Assembly: GCF_014656295.1 (NCBI RefSeq)
Contig: NZ_BNCD01000007.1
Location: forward strand, 304,547 to 368,546
Direction: 5' to 3'
Source: Streptomyces sulfonofaciens
GTDB taxonomy: Bacteria > Actinomycetota > Actinomycetes > Streptomycetales > Streptomycetaceae
Length of the DNA stretch: 64,000 bases
Shown here piece by piece: positions 18,638 through 29,171 of this stretch (its first letter is position 1; the number at the start of each line of letters is the position of its first letter). The notes under the pieces were generated by a model, which saw nothing but the letters and a program-made list of their open reading frames with translations, did no database searches and had not been told where the DNA came from. Made by a program: the position numbers and the translations under genes.

Positions 18638-18952
18638 TCACCGCTCCTGTGGTCGTCGGACGGGTGCTTGTGGGGTCCGCGGGGGTTGCGCGGGTGGTGC
18701 CGGTGCCCGCGGGGGTTGGGCGGGCGCTTGCGGTGCCTGCGAGGGTTGCGGTGCCTGCGAGGGTTGCGGTGCCTGCGAGGGTCGCGGTGCTTGCGGGAAT
18801 TGCGGTGCTTGCGGGAGTTGCGGTGCCTGCGGGGGCTGTGCGGGTGGTGTTGGTCCCGCGGGGGCCGGGCCGCTGGTGCCGCGGGCCGTGCCGGGCTCCC
18901 GCGCCCGCGCCGGTGCAGCGGACGCTCCGGGGGCGGCGGGGGCGGTCAGCAC
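18638..18952 (-). CDS. Possible small Pro/Gln-rich protein
   Basis: 104-residue open frame whose GTG overlaps the SWIM gene stop and whose TGA lies 7 bp before the DUF5691 start. It therefore fills the gap exactly, as translational coupling would require. The product is Pro/Ala/Gln-rich with short repeats (SQAPQP, PQAPQ) and has no recognisable domain. The repeats are visible in DNA as about 18-bp units between 18720 and 18840. It may be a genuine linker-like protein or just a repeat expansion that keeps ribosomes moving to the next gene. Confidence 0.4.
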   Translation of the reverse strand: MLTAPAAPGASAAPARAREPGTARGTSGPAPAGPTPPAQPPQAPQLPQAPQFPQAPRPSQAPQPSQAPQPSQAPQAPAQPPRAPAPPAQPPRTPQAPVRRPQER

Positions 18953-20313
18953 AGCGGCACCGCCTCGCCGGGCTCCTGCGGCCAGGCCACGAGCGGAGTG
19001 AAGCCGCGGTGGCCGCATTCGCCGAAGACCGTGACCGGCGCGCCGCCCGAGAGGGCCACCAGGCGCCAGAGCCCGGGCGCCGCGGCGGCGGCCGGGGCCA
19101 GGGGCAGGGCCGCCGCGCCGTCCGCGTCGGCCAACTGCCAACCCGTGCCGCCGGGCGCCGGGACGGGGATGACGGGGCCGAGGGTCACCGGCCAGCTCTC
19201 CAGCCAGGGATCGGCCCGCAGCGCCGAGCCGTACCGCGCGGCCGCCTGCCCGGTGCCGGTCCCCTCGGGCCGGGCCGCGCTGGGGGCCGGGGCGCCGAAC
19301 CGCTCGCCCAGCTCCGCCCGGAGCTGCCCGGCACCCGGACGGCCGGACAGCTCCGCGTCGAACGCGAGCCCCACCGGCAGCGCCAACTGCGGCGGACGGC
19401 CCGCCGCGCCGTACGAGAGCAGCAGCGCCGTACGCCCTGAGCCGGTGCCGTGCAGCCATATGCGGCGGGTGGTGAGGCGGCTGTCCGCCGTGTCGTACTG
19501 GGCGAGGACCAGCCAGTCGTCGCGCTCGGGCCGGGTCGGTGAGGTGTCGGGCAGGCCGACACGGGAGTGGACGGTGGCCGCCAGGCCGGGCGGTAGCGCC
19601 GCCCTGTGCAGCCAGCCCTGGTCCAGCAGGTGGAGCAGGGCGCACTCCTCCAGCAGCCGCACGGGCCAGCCGGGGCCCGACACGGCGACGGCCCCCAGCT
19701 CCCGCACCCGCGCGGCCAGCCCGGGCGCCTGCGCGTCGACCATGCGGGCAGCGGTCTCCTCCCACGGTCCGTACCCCGCGTGCTCCAGGCCGGCGAGGCC
19801 GGTGCGCAGCAGATCGGACAGCCGCTGCTCCAACTCGCCGGCTCCGGCGGTGATCCGCTCGGCCCGCTTCTGGGCCCTGCCCTCCGCACGCCGCCGGGCC
19901 GCCGGATCGGCCGCGGCGGTCCCCGCCTCCGCCTGCCGGGGCGCCTGCTGCTCCACCGCCCGCCTCCTGCGCCCGGCCAGCCACTCCTCGGCCCACGCCG
20001 GGGCCTCGGCCGGTGGTACCGAGCCCTCCTCACCGGCCCAGAGCAGCAGCAGCCCGAGGGCGTGCTTGCACGGGAACTTCCGGCTCGGGCAACTGCATCT
20101 GTACGCCGGGCCCGTGCTGCCCGCGATGTCGACGACCGTCTGGTACGGCCTGCTGCCGCTGCCTCTGCACAGGCCCCACACCGATCCCCCGGCGCTGCCC
20201 GCCTCGGACCACGGCCCGGCCGTGCCGAGCTTGCTTCCCGCTTTGCGCGACGCGGCGTCAGGAGCCAGTGCAAGCACCTGGTCCGCCGTCCAGCGCACCC
20301 CCTGCTCAGTCAT
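18946..20313 (-). CDS. SWIM zinc-finger protein
   Basis: 455-residue protein with an N-terminal SWIM finger (CSCPSRKFPCKHALGLLLL, about residues 73-92; ligands C-x-C and C-x-H). SWIM fingers bind DNA or proteins. The remaining 350 residues are helical and beta segments without recognised motifs. The ATG at 20313 opens with MTEQGVRWTADQVLALAPDA, a common family start. It is divergent from the MoxR gene 147 bp away, and the two arms are probably driven from this shared spacer. Together with MoxR, VWA, DUF5682 and DUF5691 proteins it forms a recurring bacterial gene set whose biochemical role is unknown. Confidence 0.88.
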   Translation of the reverse strand: MTEQGVRWTADQVLALAPDAASRKAGSKLGTAGPWSEAGSAGGSVWGLCRGSGSRPYQTVVDIAGSTGPAYRCSCPSRKFPCKHALGLLLLWAGEEGSVPPAEAPAWAEEWLAGRRRRAVEQQAPRQAEAGTAAADPAARRRAEGRAQKRAERITAGAGELEQRLSDLLRTGLAGLEHAGYGPWEETAARMVDAQAPGLAARVRELGAVAVSGPGWPVRLLEECALLHLLDQGWLHRAALPPGLAATVHSRVGLPDTSPTRPERDDWLVLAQYDTADSRLTTRRIWLHGTGSGRTALLLSYGAAGRPPQLALPVGLAFDAELSGRPGAGQLRAELGERFGAPAPSAARPEGTGTGQAAARYGSALRADPWLESWPVTLGPVIPVPAPGGTGWQLADADGAAALPLAPAAAAAPGLWRLVALSGGAPVTVFGECGHRGFTPLVAWPQEPGEAVPLC

Positions 20314-20460
20314 GTCACCGACCGTAGGCCCCGGCACTGACAATCGACTCCCGATCATGCATCGGTGCAGGTCAGAGTGGATTGTCAGTGGCGTGGTGCA
20401 AGGTGTTGGACAGATCGCAGCCGGTCTTGCGGGGCCGGCCGAAGCATGAGGGGGAGAGCC

Positions 20461-21672
20461 ATGTCCGTGTCCGCAGAACCGACGCCCGCGCAGCCGACCG
20501 AACGGCCGGTGGGGAATCCGGCCGAGCAGGGTTCCGGTTCCGCCTCCGTGTCCGCGCCCGCACCAGGTCCCGCGTCCGCACCCGCCGGGAGCGCCGAGGC
20601 ACTGCGGCCGCACGCCGAGGACGCCTTCGCCGCCGAGCTCGCGGCCCTCGCCGCGCAGGACGACCGGCCGAGGCCGCCCCGCTGGCGGCTCTCGCCGTGG
20701 GCGGTCGCCACCTACCTGATGGGCGGCACGCTCCCCGACGGCACCGTGATCACACCCAAGTACGTCGGCCCGCGCCGCATCGTCGAGGTCGCCGTCACCA
20801 CGCTCGCCACCGACCGCGCCCTGCTGCTCCTGGGCGTGCCCGGCACGGCCAAGACCTGGGTCTCGGAGCACCTCGCGGCCGCGGTCAGCGGCGATTCCAC
20901 CCTTCTGGTGCAGGGCACCGCGGGCACCCCGGAAGAGGCGATCCGCTACGGCTGGAACTACGCCCAGTTGCTCGCGCACGGCCCCAGCCGCGACGCCCTC
21001 GTCCCCAGCCCCGTGATGCGCGCCATGGCGGCCGGCATGACGGCCCGCATCGAGGAGCTGACCCGCATCCCCGCGGACGTACAGGACACTCTGATCACCA
21101 TCCTCTCGGAGAAGACCCTGCCGATACCCGAGCTGGGCCAGGAGGTGCAGGCCGTCCGCGGGTTCAGTGTGATCGCCACCGCCAATGACCGCGACCGCGG
21201 TGTCAACGACCTCTCCAGCGCGCTGCGCCGCCGTTTCAACACGGTGGTCCTGCCCCTGCCGGAGAGCGCCGACGCGGAGGTGGAGATCGTGTCCCGGCGC
21301 GTCGACCAGATCGGGCGCTCGCTCGACCTGCCCGCCGCACCGGAGGGCATGGACGAGATCCGCAGGGTGGTGACCGTCTTCCGCGAGCTGCGCGAGGGCA
21401 TCACCTCCGACGGGCGTACGAAGGTCAAGTCCCCGAGCGGGACACTCTCCACGGCCGAGGCGATCTCCGTCGTCACCCACGGTCTCGCCCTCGCGGCGCA
21501 CTTCGGGGACGGCGTGCTGCGCGCCGGTGACGTCGCCGCCGGCATCCTCGGCGCCGTGGTCCGCGATCCGGCCGCCGACCGGGTCGTCTGGCAGGAGTAT
21601 CTGGAAGCCGTGGTCCGCGAGCGGGACGGCTGGAAGGACTTCTACCGCGCCTGCCGGGAGGTGAGCGCATGA
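20461..21672 (+). CDS. MoxR-type AAA+ ATPase
   Basis: 403-residue AAA+ ATPase of the MoxR branch, which usually works with VWA-domain partners as a chaperone or metal-insertion machine. A 55-residue Ala/Pro/Ser-rich leader precedes the ATPase core. Walker A is GVPGTAKTW near 126-133; downstream are the sensor region VIATANDRDRGVNDLSSALRRR and the arginine-finger motif RRRFNTV. The helical lid occupies the C-terminus. The ATG at 20461 follows AGGGGGAGAG. It overlaps the next gene by ATGA, so the three plus-strand genes form one translationally coupled operon. Confidence 0.9.
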   Translation: MSVSAEPTPAQPTERPVGNPAEQGSGSASVSAPAPGPASAPAGSAEALRPHAEDAFAAELAALAAQDDRPRPPRWRLSPWAVATYLMGGTLPDGTVITPKYVGPRRIVEVAVTTLATDRALLLLGVPGTAKTWVSEHLAAAVSGDSTLLVQGTAGTPEEAIRYGWNYAQLLAHGPSRDALVPSPVMRAMAAGMTARIEELTRIPADVQDTLITILSEKTLPIPELGQEVQAVRGFSVIATANDRDRGVNDLSSALRRRFNTVVLPLPESADAEVEIVSRRVDQIGRSLDLPAAPEGMDEIRRVVTVFRELREGITSDGRTKVKSPSGTLSTAEAISVVTHGLALAAHFGDGVLRAGDVAAGILGAVVRDPAADRVVWQEYLEAVVRERDGWKDFYRACREVSA

Positions 21673-24572
21673 GGGGAGTCGTCTCCGGCGCCGCCGCGTC
21701 CGGCGTGGCACCTGCTGCGGGGGCGGGCCGGGAGCGCGGCGGGCCGCTGCTGCTGGGGGTGCGCCACCACGGGCCGGGCTCGGCACGCGCGGTGCGTGCC
21801 GCGCTGGACGCGGCGGCGCCGCGGGTGGTGCTCATCGAGGGTCCGCCGGAGGCGGACGCCCTGGTACCGCTGGCCGCCGACCCAGGGATGCGCCCGCCGG
21901 TGGCACTGCTCGCCCATGTGGTGGACGAGCCGGGCCGCTCCGCCTTCTGGCCGCTCGCCGAGTTCTCGCCCGAGTGGGTGGCGCTCCGGTGGGCGCTGGC
22001 CCATGGCGTCCCGGCCCGCTTCGTCGACCTGCCCGCCGCACATTCGCTGGCCTGGCCCGACCCGGAGGACGGCAGCGGGCCCGAGGGCACGGACCCCGGT
22101 GCCCACCGGCCGGTGGAGCCCGCCGCCGGCCCGGTGAAGGGGGACGAGCACGCGGGGTTCGACGGCGGCCGTGCCACACCGGCGGGGCACACCGAGGATC
22201 CTTCCGGTGCCTCCGGTGCCTCCGGTGCCTCCGGTGCCTCGGACCGGGCGGGCATCGGGACGCCCGACCCGGCGGCGGGGCTGCCCCGGACGCCCGCCGG
22301 GTGCTCGGCTCGGGAGGACGAGAACGCCGGGTTCGACGGGGGGCAGGGCCCGCGGGCGGGCGGTGACGGGCCGACCGATGGCACTGGCGCCGCCGATGCC
22401 GCCGGCGCCTCGGGCGGGGTGGGCACCGCCGATGGCCCGACCCCGGCGGATCCGGCAGGGGGCTCGGGCGCACCGGGCCCGGCCGGTGCCGGGGAGGCCG
22501 CCGGGCCGGCCGGGGACGCGCGCCGGGCGGTGCGGATAGATCCGCTCGCCGCGCTGGCGGAGGCCGCCGGGTACGACGACCCGGAGCGCTGGTGGGAGGA
22601 CGCGGTCGAGCACCGGGGCGCCGCTGAAGACGTCTTCGCCCCTTTCGAGGCACTGGCCGACGCGATGGCGGCGCTCCGGGAGGCGTACGGACCGGGGTCC
22701 CGGCGCGACCTGGTGCGCGAGGCCCATATGCGCCTCCAGGTGCGCAGCGCCGTGAAGGAGGCCGGCGGCGCGGTGGCCGTGGTGTGCGGCGCCTGGCACG
22801 TACCGGCGTTGCGGCAGCGCAGCACCGTCGGCGCCGACCGTGCGCTGCTCAAGGGGCTCCCCAAGGTCAAGGCCGAGATGACCTGGGTGCCGTGGACGCA
22901 CCGCAGGCTCTCCAAGGACAGCGGATACGGCGCGGGCATCGACTCGCCCGGCTGGTACGGCCACTTGTTCCGATCCCCGGACCGCCCCGTGGAGCGCTGG
23001 ATGACCAAGGTCGCCGGGCTGCTGAGGGAGGAGGACCGGATCGTGTCCTCCGCGCACGTCATCGAGGCGGTGCGGTTGGCCGGCGCGCTGGCGGTGCTGC
23101 GCGGCCGGCCGCTGCCCGGTCTGTCGGAGACCACCGACGCCGTGAAGTCCGTGATGTGCGAGGGCTCCGAGGTGCCGCTCGCCCTGGTCCGGGACCGCCT
23201 GGTGGTCGGCGACGCCCTGGGCGAGGTGCCCGAGTCGGCGCCCGCAGTCCCGTTGCAACGCGACCTCGCCAGGCGGCAGAAGGCGCTGCGGCTGAAGCCG
23301 GAGGCGCTGGAGCGCGAGCTCGACCTCGACCTGCGGCGGGAGACCGACGCCGGGCGCAGCAGGCTCCTGCACCGCCTGCGGCTGCTCGGTGTCGCCTGGG
23401 GCGAGCCCGCGCTCTCCGCGCGCGGCAGTACCGGCACCTTCCGGGAGACCTGGCGGCTGCGCTGGGAGCCCGAGCTCGCGGTGCGGGTCGCCGAGGCCGG
23501 CGTCTGGGGCACCACGGTCGCCGCCGCGGCGACCGCCAGGGCATGCGCCGAGGCCGCCGACGCCCGGACGCTGGCCGAGGTCACCGCCCTCGCCGAACAC
23601 TGCCTGCTCGCCGAACTCCCCGACGCCCTGCCTGACGTGATGCGGAGCCTGGCCGACCGCGCCGCGCTGGACACGGACGTCGGCCACCTCGCCCAGGCGC
23701 TGCCGGCCCTGGTCCGCTCACTGCGCTACGGGGACGTCCGCGGCACCGACACCCGTGCCCTCGGCGAGGTCGCCGCGGGCCTGGCCGAGCGCATCTTCGT
23801 CGCCCTGCCGCCCGCCTGCGCCTCCCTCGACGCGGATGCCGCGGCCGAGATGCGCCGCCATGTCGACGCGGTGCACGGCGCGGTGGGACTGCTCGCGGGC
23901 ACCGGGGAGCCAACAGGGCCGGAGGCCGGGACCGAGGGCGTCCGTGGGCGGTCCGGCGCCGAGGGGATGCGCGGGCGCTGGCACAGCGTGCTGCGCGGTC
24001 TCGCCGGGCGGGAGTCCGTCCCCGGGGTGCTGCGCGGCCGCACCGCCCGGCTGCTGCTCGACGAGGGGGCCTCTACGCAGGACGAGGCGGCACGGCGGAT
24101 GAGCCTCGCCCTGTCACCGGGCACCGAACCCGTCGACGCGGCCGGTTGGATCGACGGGTTCGTCGGCGGAGGGTCCGGGTCGGGCCTGCTCCTCGTGCAC
24201 GACGAGCGGCTGCTCGGGCTCGTCGACGGCTGGCTCACCACCGTGCCCGACAGCGCCTTCACGGACGTCCTGCCGCTGCTGCGCCGCACCTTCTCGGCCT
24301 ACGAGGCGGGCGTACGCCGCACCCTGGGCGAACTGGTGCGCCGCGGCCCGGCGGGCGGCGCGGCCGCACCCACCGCCACAGGGGCCGCGCTGCCCGGCTT
24401 CGGCCCCGAACTGGACCCGGCGCGCGCCGACGCCGTGCTCCCCGTGCTGTCCCTGCTGCTCGGCTTCGCCGGGGACGCGAGCGGAGCCGCGGCCCCCTGC
24501 GAGCAGGCGGTGGGGACAGCGGTGGACCCAGGAGAGACGATGTCCGACGACACAGCGGAGGCGGCGCGATGA
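21669..24572 (+). CDS. DUF5682 family protein
   Basis: 967-residue protein of the DUF5682 family, coupled to the MoxR gene by an ATGA overlap. The N-terminus has LLLGVRHHGPGSARAV, then LIEGPPEAD near residue 58 and later VVCGAWHVPAL near 370, resembling the erythromycin-esterase/TraB-like arrangement of conserved His and Glu residues; an enzymatic role is only a guess. Residues about 145-290 are a Gly/Ala/Asp/Ser-rich insert with SGA repeats, probably disordered. The rest is helical. The C-terminus overlaps the VWA gene start, again by ATGA. Confidence 0.85.
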   Translation: MRGVVSGAAASGVAPAAGAGRERGGPLLLGVRHHGPGSARAVRAALDAAAPRVVLIEGPPEADALVPLAADPGMRPPVALLAHVVDEPGRSAFWPLAEFSPEWVALRWALAHGVPARFVDLPAAHSLAWPDPEDGSGPEGTDPGAHRPVEPAAGPVKGDEHAGFDGGRATPAGHTEDPSGASGASGASGASDRAGIGTPDPAAGLPRTPAGCSAREDENAGFDGGQGPRAGGDGPTDGTGAADAAGASGGVGTADGPTPADPAGGSGAPGPAGAGEAAGPAGDARRAVRIDPLAALAEAAGYDDPERWWEDAVEHRGAAEDVFAPFEALADAMAALREAYGPGSRRDLVREAHMRLQVRSAVKEAGGAVAVVCGAWHVPALRQRSTVGADRALLKGLPKVKAEMTWVPWTHRRLSKDSGYGAGIDSPGWYGHLFRSPDRPVERWMTKVAGLLREEDRIVSSAHVIEAVRLAGALAVLRGRPLPGLSETTDAVKSVMCEGSEVPLALVRDRLVVGDALGEVPESAPAVPLQRDLARRQKALRLKPEALERELDLDLRRETDAGRSRLLHRLRLLGVAWGEPALSARGSTGTFRETWRLRWEPELAVRVAEAGVWGTTVAAAATARACAEAADARTLAEVTALAEHCLLAELPDALPDVMRSLADRAALDTDVGHLAQALPALVRSLRYGDVRGTDTRALGEVAAGLAERIFVALPPACASLDADAAAEMRRHVDAVHGAVGLLAGTGEPTGPEAGTEGVRGRSGAEGMRGRWHSVLRGLAGRESVPGVLRGRTARLLLDEGASTQDEAARRMSLALSPGTEPVDAAGWIDGFVGGGSGSGLLLVHDERLLGLVDGWLTTVPDSAFTDVLPLLRRTFSAYEAGVRRTLGELVRRGPAGGAAAPTATGAALPGFGPELDPARADAVLPVLSLLLGFAGDASGAAAPCEQAVGTAVDPGETMSDDTAEAAR

Positions 24573-25921
24573 CGAGGGCGACGAAGCGGGCGGCACCCGC
24601 CGCACCGGATGGTCCCACCGCTGTCCCGGACGGCGTCCCGCGGGCCGGGAGCGCGGCAGCACGCACAGGAGAGAACGCGGGAGAGCCCATAGGCGACCGG
24701 ACGGGAGAGCGCACGGAGGAGCCGGCGGGGGAGCGCAGTGAGGAGCAGGCGGAGGAGCCGGCGGGGGAGCGCGCTGACGAGCGGTTGCGGCGCTGGCGGC
24801 TGGTGCTCGGCGGCGACACGGCCGACGGTACGGGGCACACCCTCTCCGGACGGGACGCCGCCATGGACGGCGCGCTCGCGGCGCTCTACGGAAAAGGGGA
24901 CAAGCCGGGGCGCGGCAGGGACCGTTCGGCGGGACTCGGGGCGTCCGCGCCGTCCGTCGCGCGCTGGCTGGGCGACATCCGGACGTACTTCCCGTCCTCC
25001 GTGGTCCAGGTGATGCAGCGGGACGCCATCGACCGGCTCGGCCTCTCCACGCTGCTGCTGGAGCCGGAGATGCTCCAGGCCGTGGAGGCCGACGTGCACC
25101 TCGTCGGGACCCTGCTCTCGTTGAACAAGGCGATGCCGGAGACCACCAAGGAGACGGCGCGCGCCGTGGTCCGCAAGGTCGTCGACGACCTGGAGAAGCG
25201 ACTCGCGACGCGTACCCGGGCCACGCTCACCGGCGCGCTCGACCGCAGCGCGCGCACCAGCAGACCGCGCCACCACGACATCGACTGGAACCGCACCATC
25301 GCGGCCAACCTCAAGCACTACCTGCCCGAGTACCGCACCATCGTCCCCGAGCGGCTGATCGGCTACGGCCGGGCGTCCCAGGCCGTGAAGAAGGAGGTCG
25401 TCCTCTGCATCGACCAGTCAGGATCGATGGCTGCCTCCGTCGTGTACGCGTCGGTGTTCGGCGCGGTGCTCGCGTCGATGCGCTCCATCGCGACCAGGCT
25501 CGTCGTCTTCGACACCGCTGTCGTCGACCTCACGGACCAGTTGGACGATCCGGTCGACGTCCTCTTCGGCACCCAGCTCGGCGGCGGTACGGACATCAAC
25601 AGGGCCCTGGCCTACTGCCAGTCGCAGATCACCCGCCCCGCGGAGAGCGTCGTCGTCCTCATCTCCGACCTCTACGAAGGGGGGATACGCAACGAGATGC
25701 TGAAGCGGGTGGCGGCGATGAAGGCGTCCGGGGTGCAGTTCGTGACGCTGCTCGCGCTCTCCGACGAAGGGGCGCCGGCTTACGACCGCGAGCACGCGGC
25801 GGCGCTCGCGGCCCTGGACGCACCGGCCTTCGCCTGTACGCCCGACCTCTTCCCGGAGGTGATGGCGGCGGCCCTGGAGAAGCGACCGCTCCCCATACCG
25901 GACATGAGCACCCAGCGATAA
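24569..25921 (+). CDS. VWA-domain protein partner of MoxR
   Basis: 450-residue protein with a C-terminal von Willebrand factor A domain. The metal-ion-dependent adhesion site is intact: DQSGSM near residue 281, a GGGTDI threonine loop and LISDLYEGG. Residues about 25-75 are a Glu/Gly/Arg-rich repeat region (variants of GERTEEPAGE), probably disordered. The ATG at 24569 overlaps the previous stop by ATGA. VWA proteins next to MoxR ATPases typically act as substrate adaptors. It is the last gene of the module; 130 bp later the minus-strand injection-system operon ends. Confidence 0.9.
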   Translation: MTRATKRAAPAAPDGPTAVPDGVPRAGSAAARTGENAGEPIGDRTGERTEEPAGERSEEQAEEPAGERADERLRRWRLVLGGDTADGTGHTLSGRDAAMDGALAALYGKGDKPGRGRDRSAGLGASAPSVARWLGDIRTYFPSSVVQVMQRDAIDRLGLSTLLLEPEMLQAVEADVHLVGTLLSLNKAMPETTKETARAVVRKVVDDLEKRLATRTRATLTGALDRSARTSRPRHHDIDWNRTIAANLKHYLPEYRTIVPERLIGYGRASQAVKKEVVLCIDQSGSMAASVVYASVFGAVLASMRSIATRLVVFDTAVVDLTDQLDDPVDVLFGTQLGGGTDINRALAYCQSQITRPAESVVVLISDLYEGGIRNEMLKRVAAMKASGVQFVTLLALSDEGAPAYDREHAAALAALDAPAFACTPDLFPEVMAAALEKRPLPIPDMSTQR

Positions 25922-26051
25922 CGCGGTCCTTGGACGACATCGCGGGTCTCGTGCACGGCACGGTCCCGCGAGGGTGGAGGGTTGGGCCGCCTCCGTCGTG
26001 CCCGGCGCCGCCGTCCGGGCCGCGCACCGGTCTGCGTCCCGCGCAGTCCCC

Positions 26052-27150
<1,099 letters not shown>

Positions 27151-27158
<8 letters not shown>

Positions 27159-28944
27159 GGCGCCGCCCTCCTCGGCCCGGTGCCCGCCGGCCCGCGCCCG
27201 GGGCTCCGCCCGTCGACGCGGAGGGGGACGTGGACGCGGACCCCGATGCGGACGCACCGTCGTCCGCCACCTCGTCCGCTGCCTTCCCTGCTACCTTCCC
27301 TGCTCCCTCCCCCGTCCACTCTCCCGTCCACTCCCCCGTCTCCTCCTCCGCTTCCGCCTCCGCGGCGGTGGAGGTCTGGGAGCGCGGGTTGGGGGCGCCC
27401 GACTCGGCCGCGGCCTCCTCGTCCCTCGCCTGCCGTTCCGCGGCCAGCTCGGCCTCACTGGCGGCCGGGATGGCGCCGGCCAGCGGTCCGAACGCCAGCC
27501 GCAGGTCCACCGAGCCGCCCTCGCCGCGGATCAGCGCGAGCGGCGCGTGGTGCAGCGCGATGCCCGCGGGGGCCTGGAGCAGCGGGCGGCGCGCCGCGTC
27601 CAGCGGCCACTCGACGCTGCCGGTGGCGGTTCGGGCGGCGGCGACCCAGAAGTCACCGGTGCGGTAGGTGCCGCCCTTGGCGAAGTACACCTCGACGCCG
27701 TCCTCCAGCGGCAGCCAGCGGCCCTCCTCGATCGGGACCGCGCCGCTGCGCGGCCGCGCGGCCGCCGCGGTCCCGCGGCCCGCCCCGCTCGAAGGGCGCC
27801 GGTGCCCGTCCCGGTGGTCCCAGCGGCGCAGGTACGGGTGGAGTTCCGGGCGGCGCCCGACGCCGCCTCGCTGCGTGCCTGGCTCTCCCGACAGCCGCAC
27901 CCGCCGGCCCGGCAGGTCGATCTCCTCCACCCGCAGCAGCGGCAGCGGCTCCAGGCGGCTCGCGTAGGCGCTGTCGACGAACTCGACGCGGTCGCCCACG
28001 TTCAGGTCCAGCTTGTCGTCGCCGCCGAGGCTCGCCAGTTCCACCCAGGTGCCGTCGAGCCCGTCGACCGGGAAGAGCACGGAGCCGTTCTCGCGGGACC
28101 ACTTGAAGGTGGCGTCCTTGGCGGTGCCGCCGTCGTGGACCTCCACCCGGTACAACTGGTTCTCCGGGCCCCGGTACCGGGCGTCGGGGCCGACCAGGCA
28201 CGGGTCCTCGTCGGCGCGCTCGGGCCGCTCGCCGCGCAGCGCGGCCCGGCCGCCGGGTGCCTCCTGCCGGTCGGCCCACGCCCGGAAGGCCCCGCGCACC
28301 TCGTCCGGGGACGGTTCCGTGCCCAACAGGCCGATCTCGGACAGCGTCAGCGGCAGCACCTGCCAGACGACCTTGACGCGGGCCGCGGTGTCCGGCATCG
28401 CCGAGCCGAGCGCCACCTCGCGCAGCGCCGGGTCCTCCGCCGCCGTCACCGAGCGCTCCCACACCTTCAGGTACACCACGAACGGGAACTGCGTCGGCAG
28501 CCGGTCGCCGGGCACCTCGGGATCGCGGTGGGCGTCGGGCTGGTCCCAGTACGTCCAGGTGGCGTCCGCCGCGGCGGCCCCGCCCGCCCCGCCGTCGGCG
28601 TCGTCGGTGCCGGCGTCGCCGGGGGCGTCCTCGTCGGGGACCGCTGTGCCCGGTGCGGGTCGGTCCGCGTCGAGCTGGATGCCGTCGACGTAGTACCGGC
28701 CGCCGCCGATCGTCAGGTCGTCGATGTCCCGCCGGCCGCCCACGAAGGTGATCGCGAAACCGGTGGCGCCGCGCGGCCCGCCGTGCTGCCCGATCAGATC
28801 CGCGGTCAGCGCCCGAGCCCTGCCCAGGTCGATCGCGGTCTGTTCGTTGGCGTCGGCGTCCAGTTGGACGCGACCCTGCTGGGCGAGGACGGCGGAGTAG
28901 TGCAGCTCGGGGCGGAAGGTGAGACGGGAGAGGTCGGCGTGCAT
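27151..28944 (-). CDS. DUF6519 tail-associated protein
   Basis: 597-residue protein with the DUF6519 opening (MHADLSRLTFRPELHYSAVL, then QQGRVQLDADANEQ). This family occurs in phage-tail-like gene clusters and is beta-rich. It probably forms a baseplate or fibre component; the role is inferred from context. The last 110 residues are Ala/Glu/Ser/Thr-rich and look disordered. The ATG at 28944 is preceded by 227 bp with no gene, and the stop overlaps the amidase start by 8 nt. Confidence 0.85.
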
Positions 28945-29171
28945 CGGAGGGTCCCCCAGGTTCGGTGGTCGGTCGGTGGTCGCGGAGTGGCGGACGGTGG
29001 ATGCGCGGTGGGCGCGAGGTCGGGCGCGAGGCGGGCGCGGGGGGCGGTGGCGGGTCGGCTGTGGCGGGCCGGGGGCTGAGGGCCGGGCGCTTCGGGGCGG
29101 GCGGGTGCCTGGTTCCGGCGGCCGGGCAGGCCGGGCGCACCGGTCGCCGCTCCCGCACCGGCACGGCGGCG

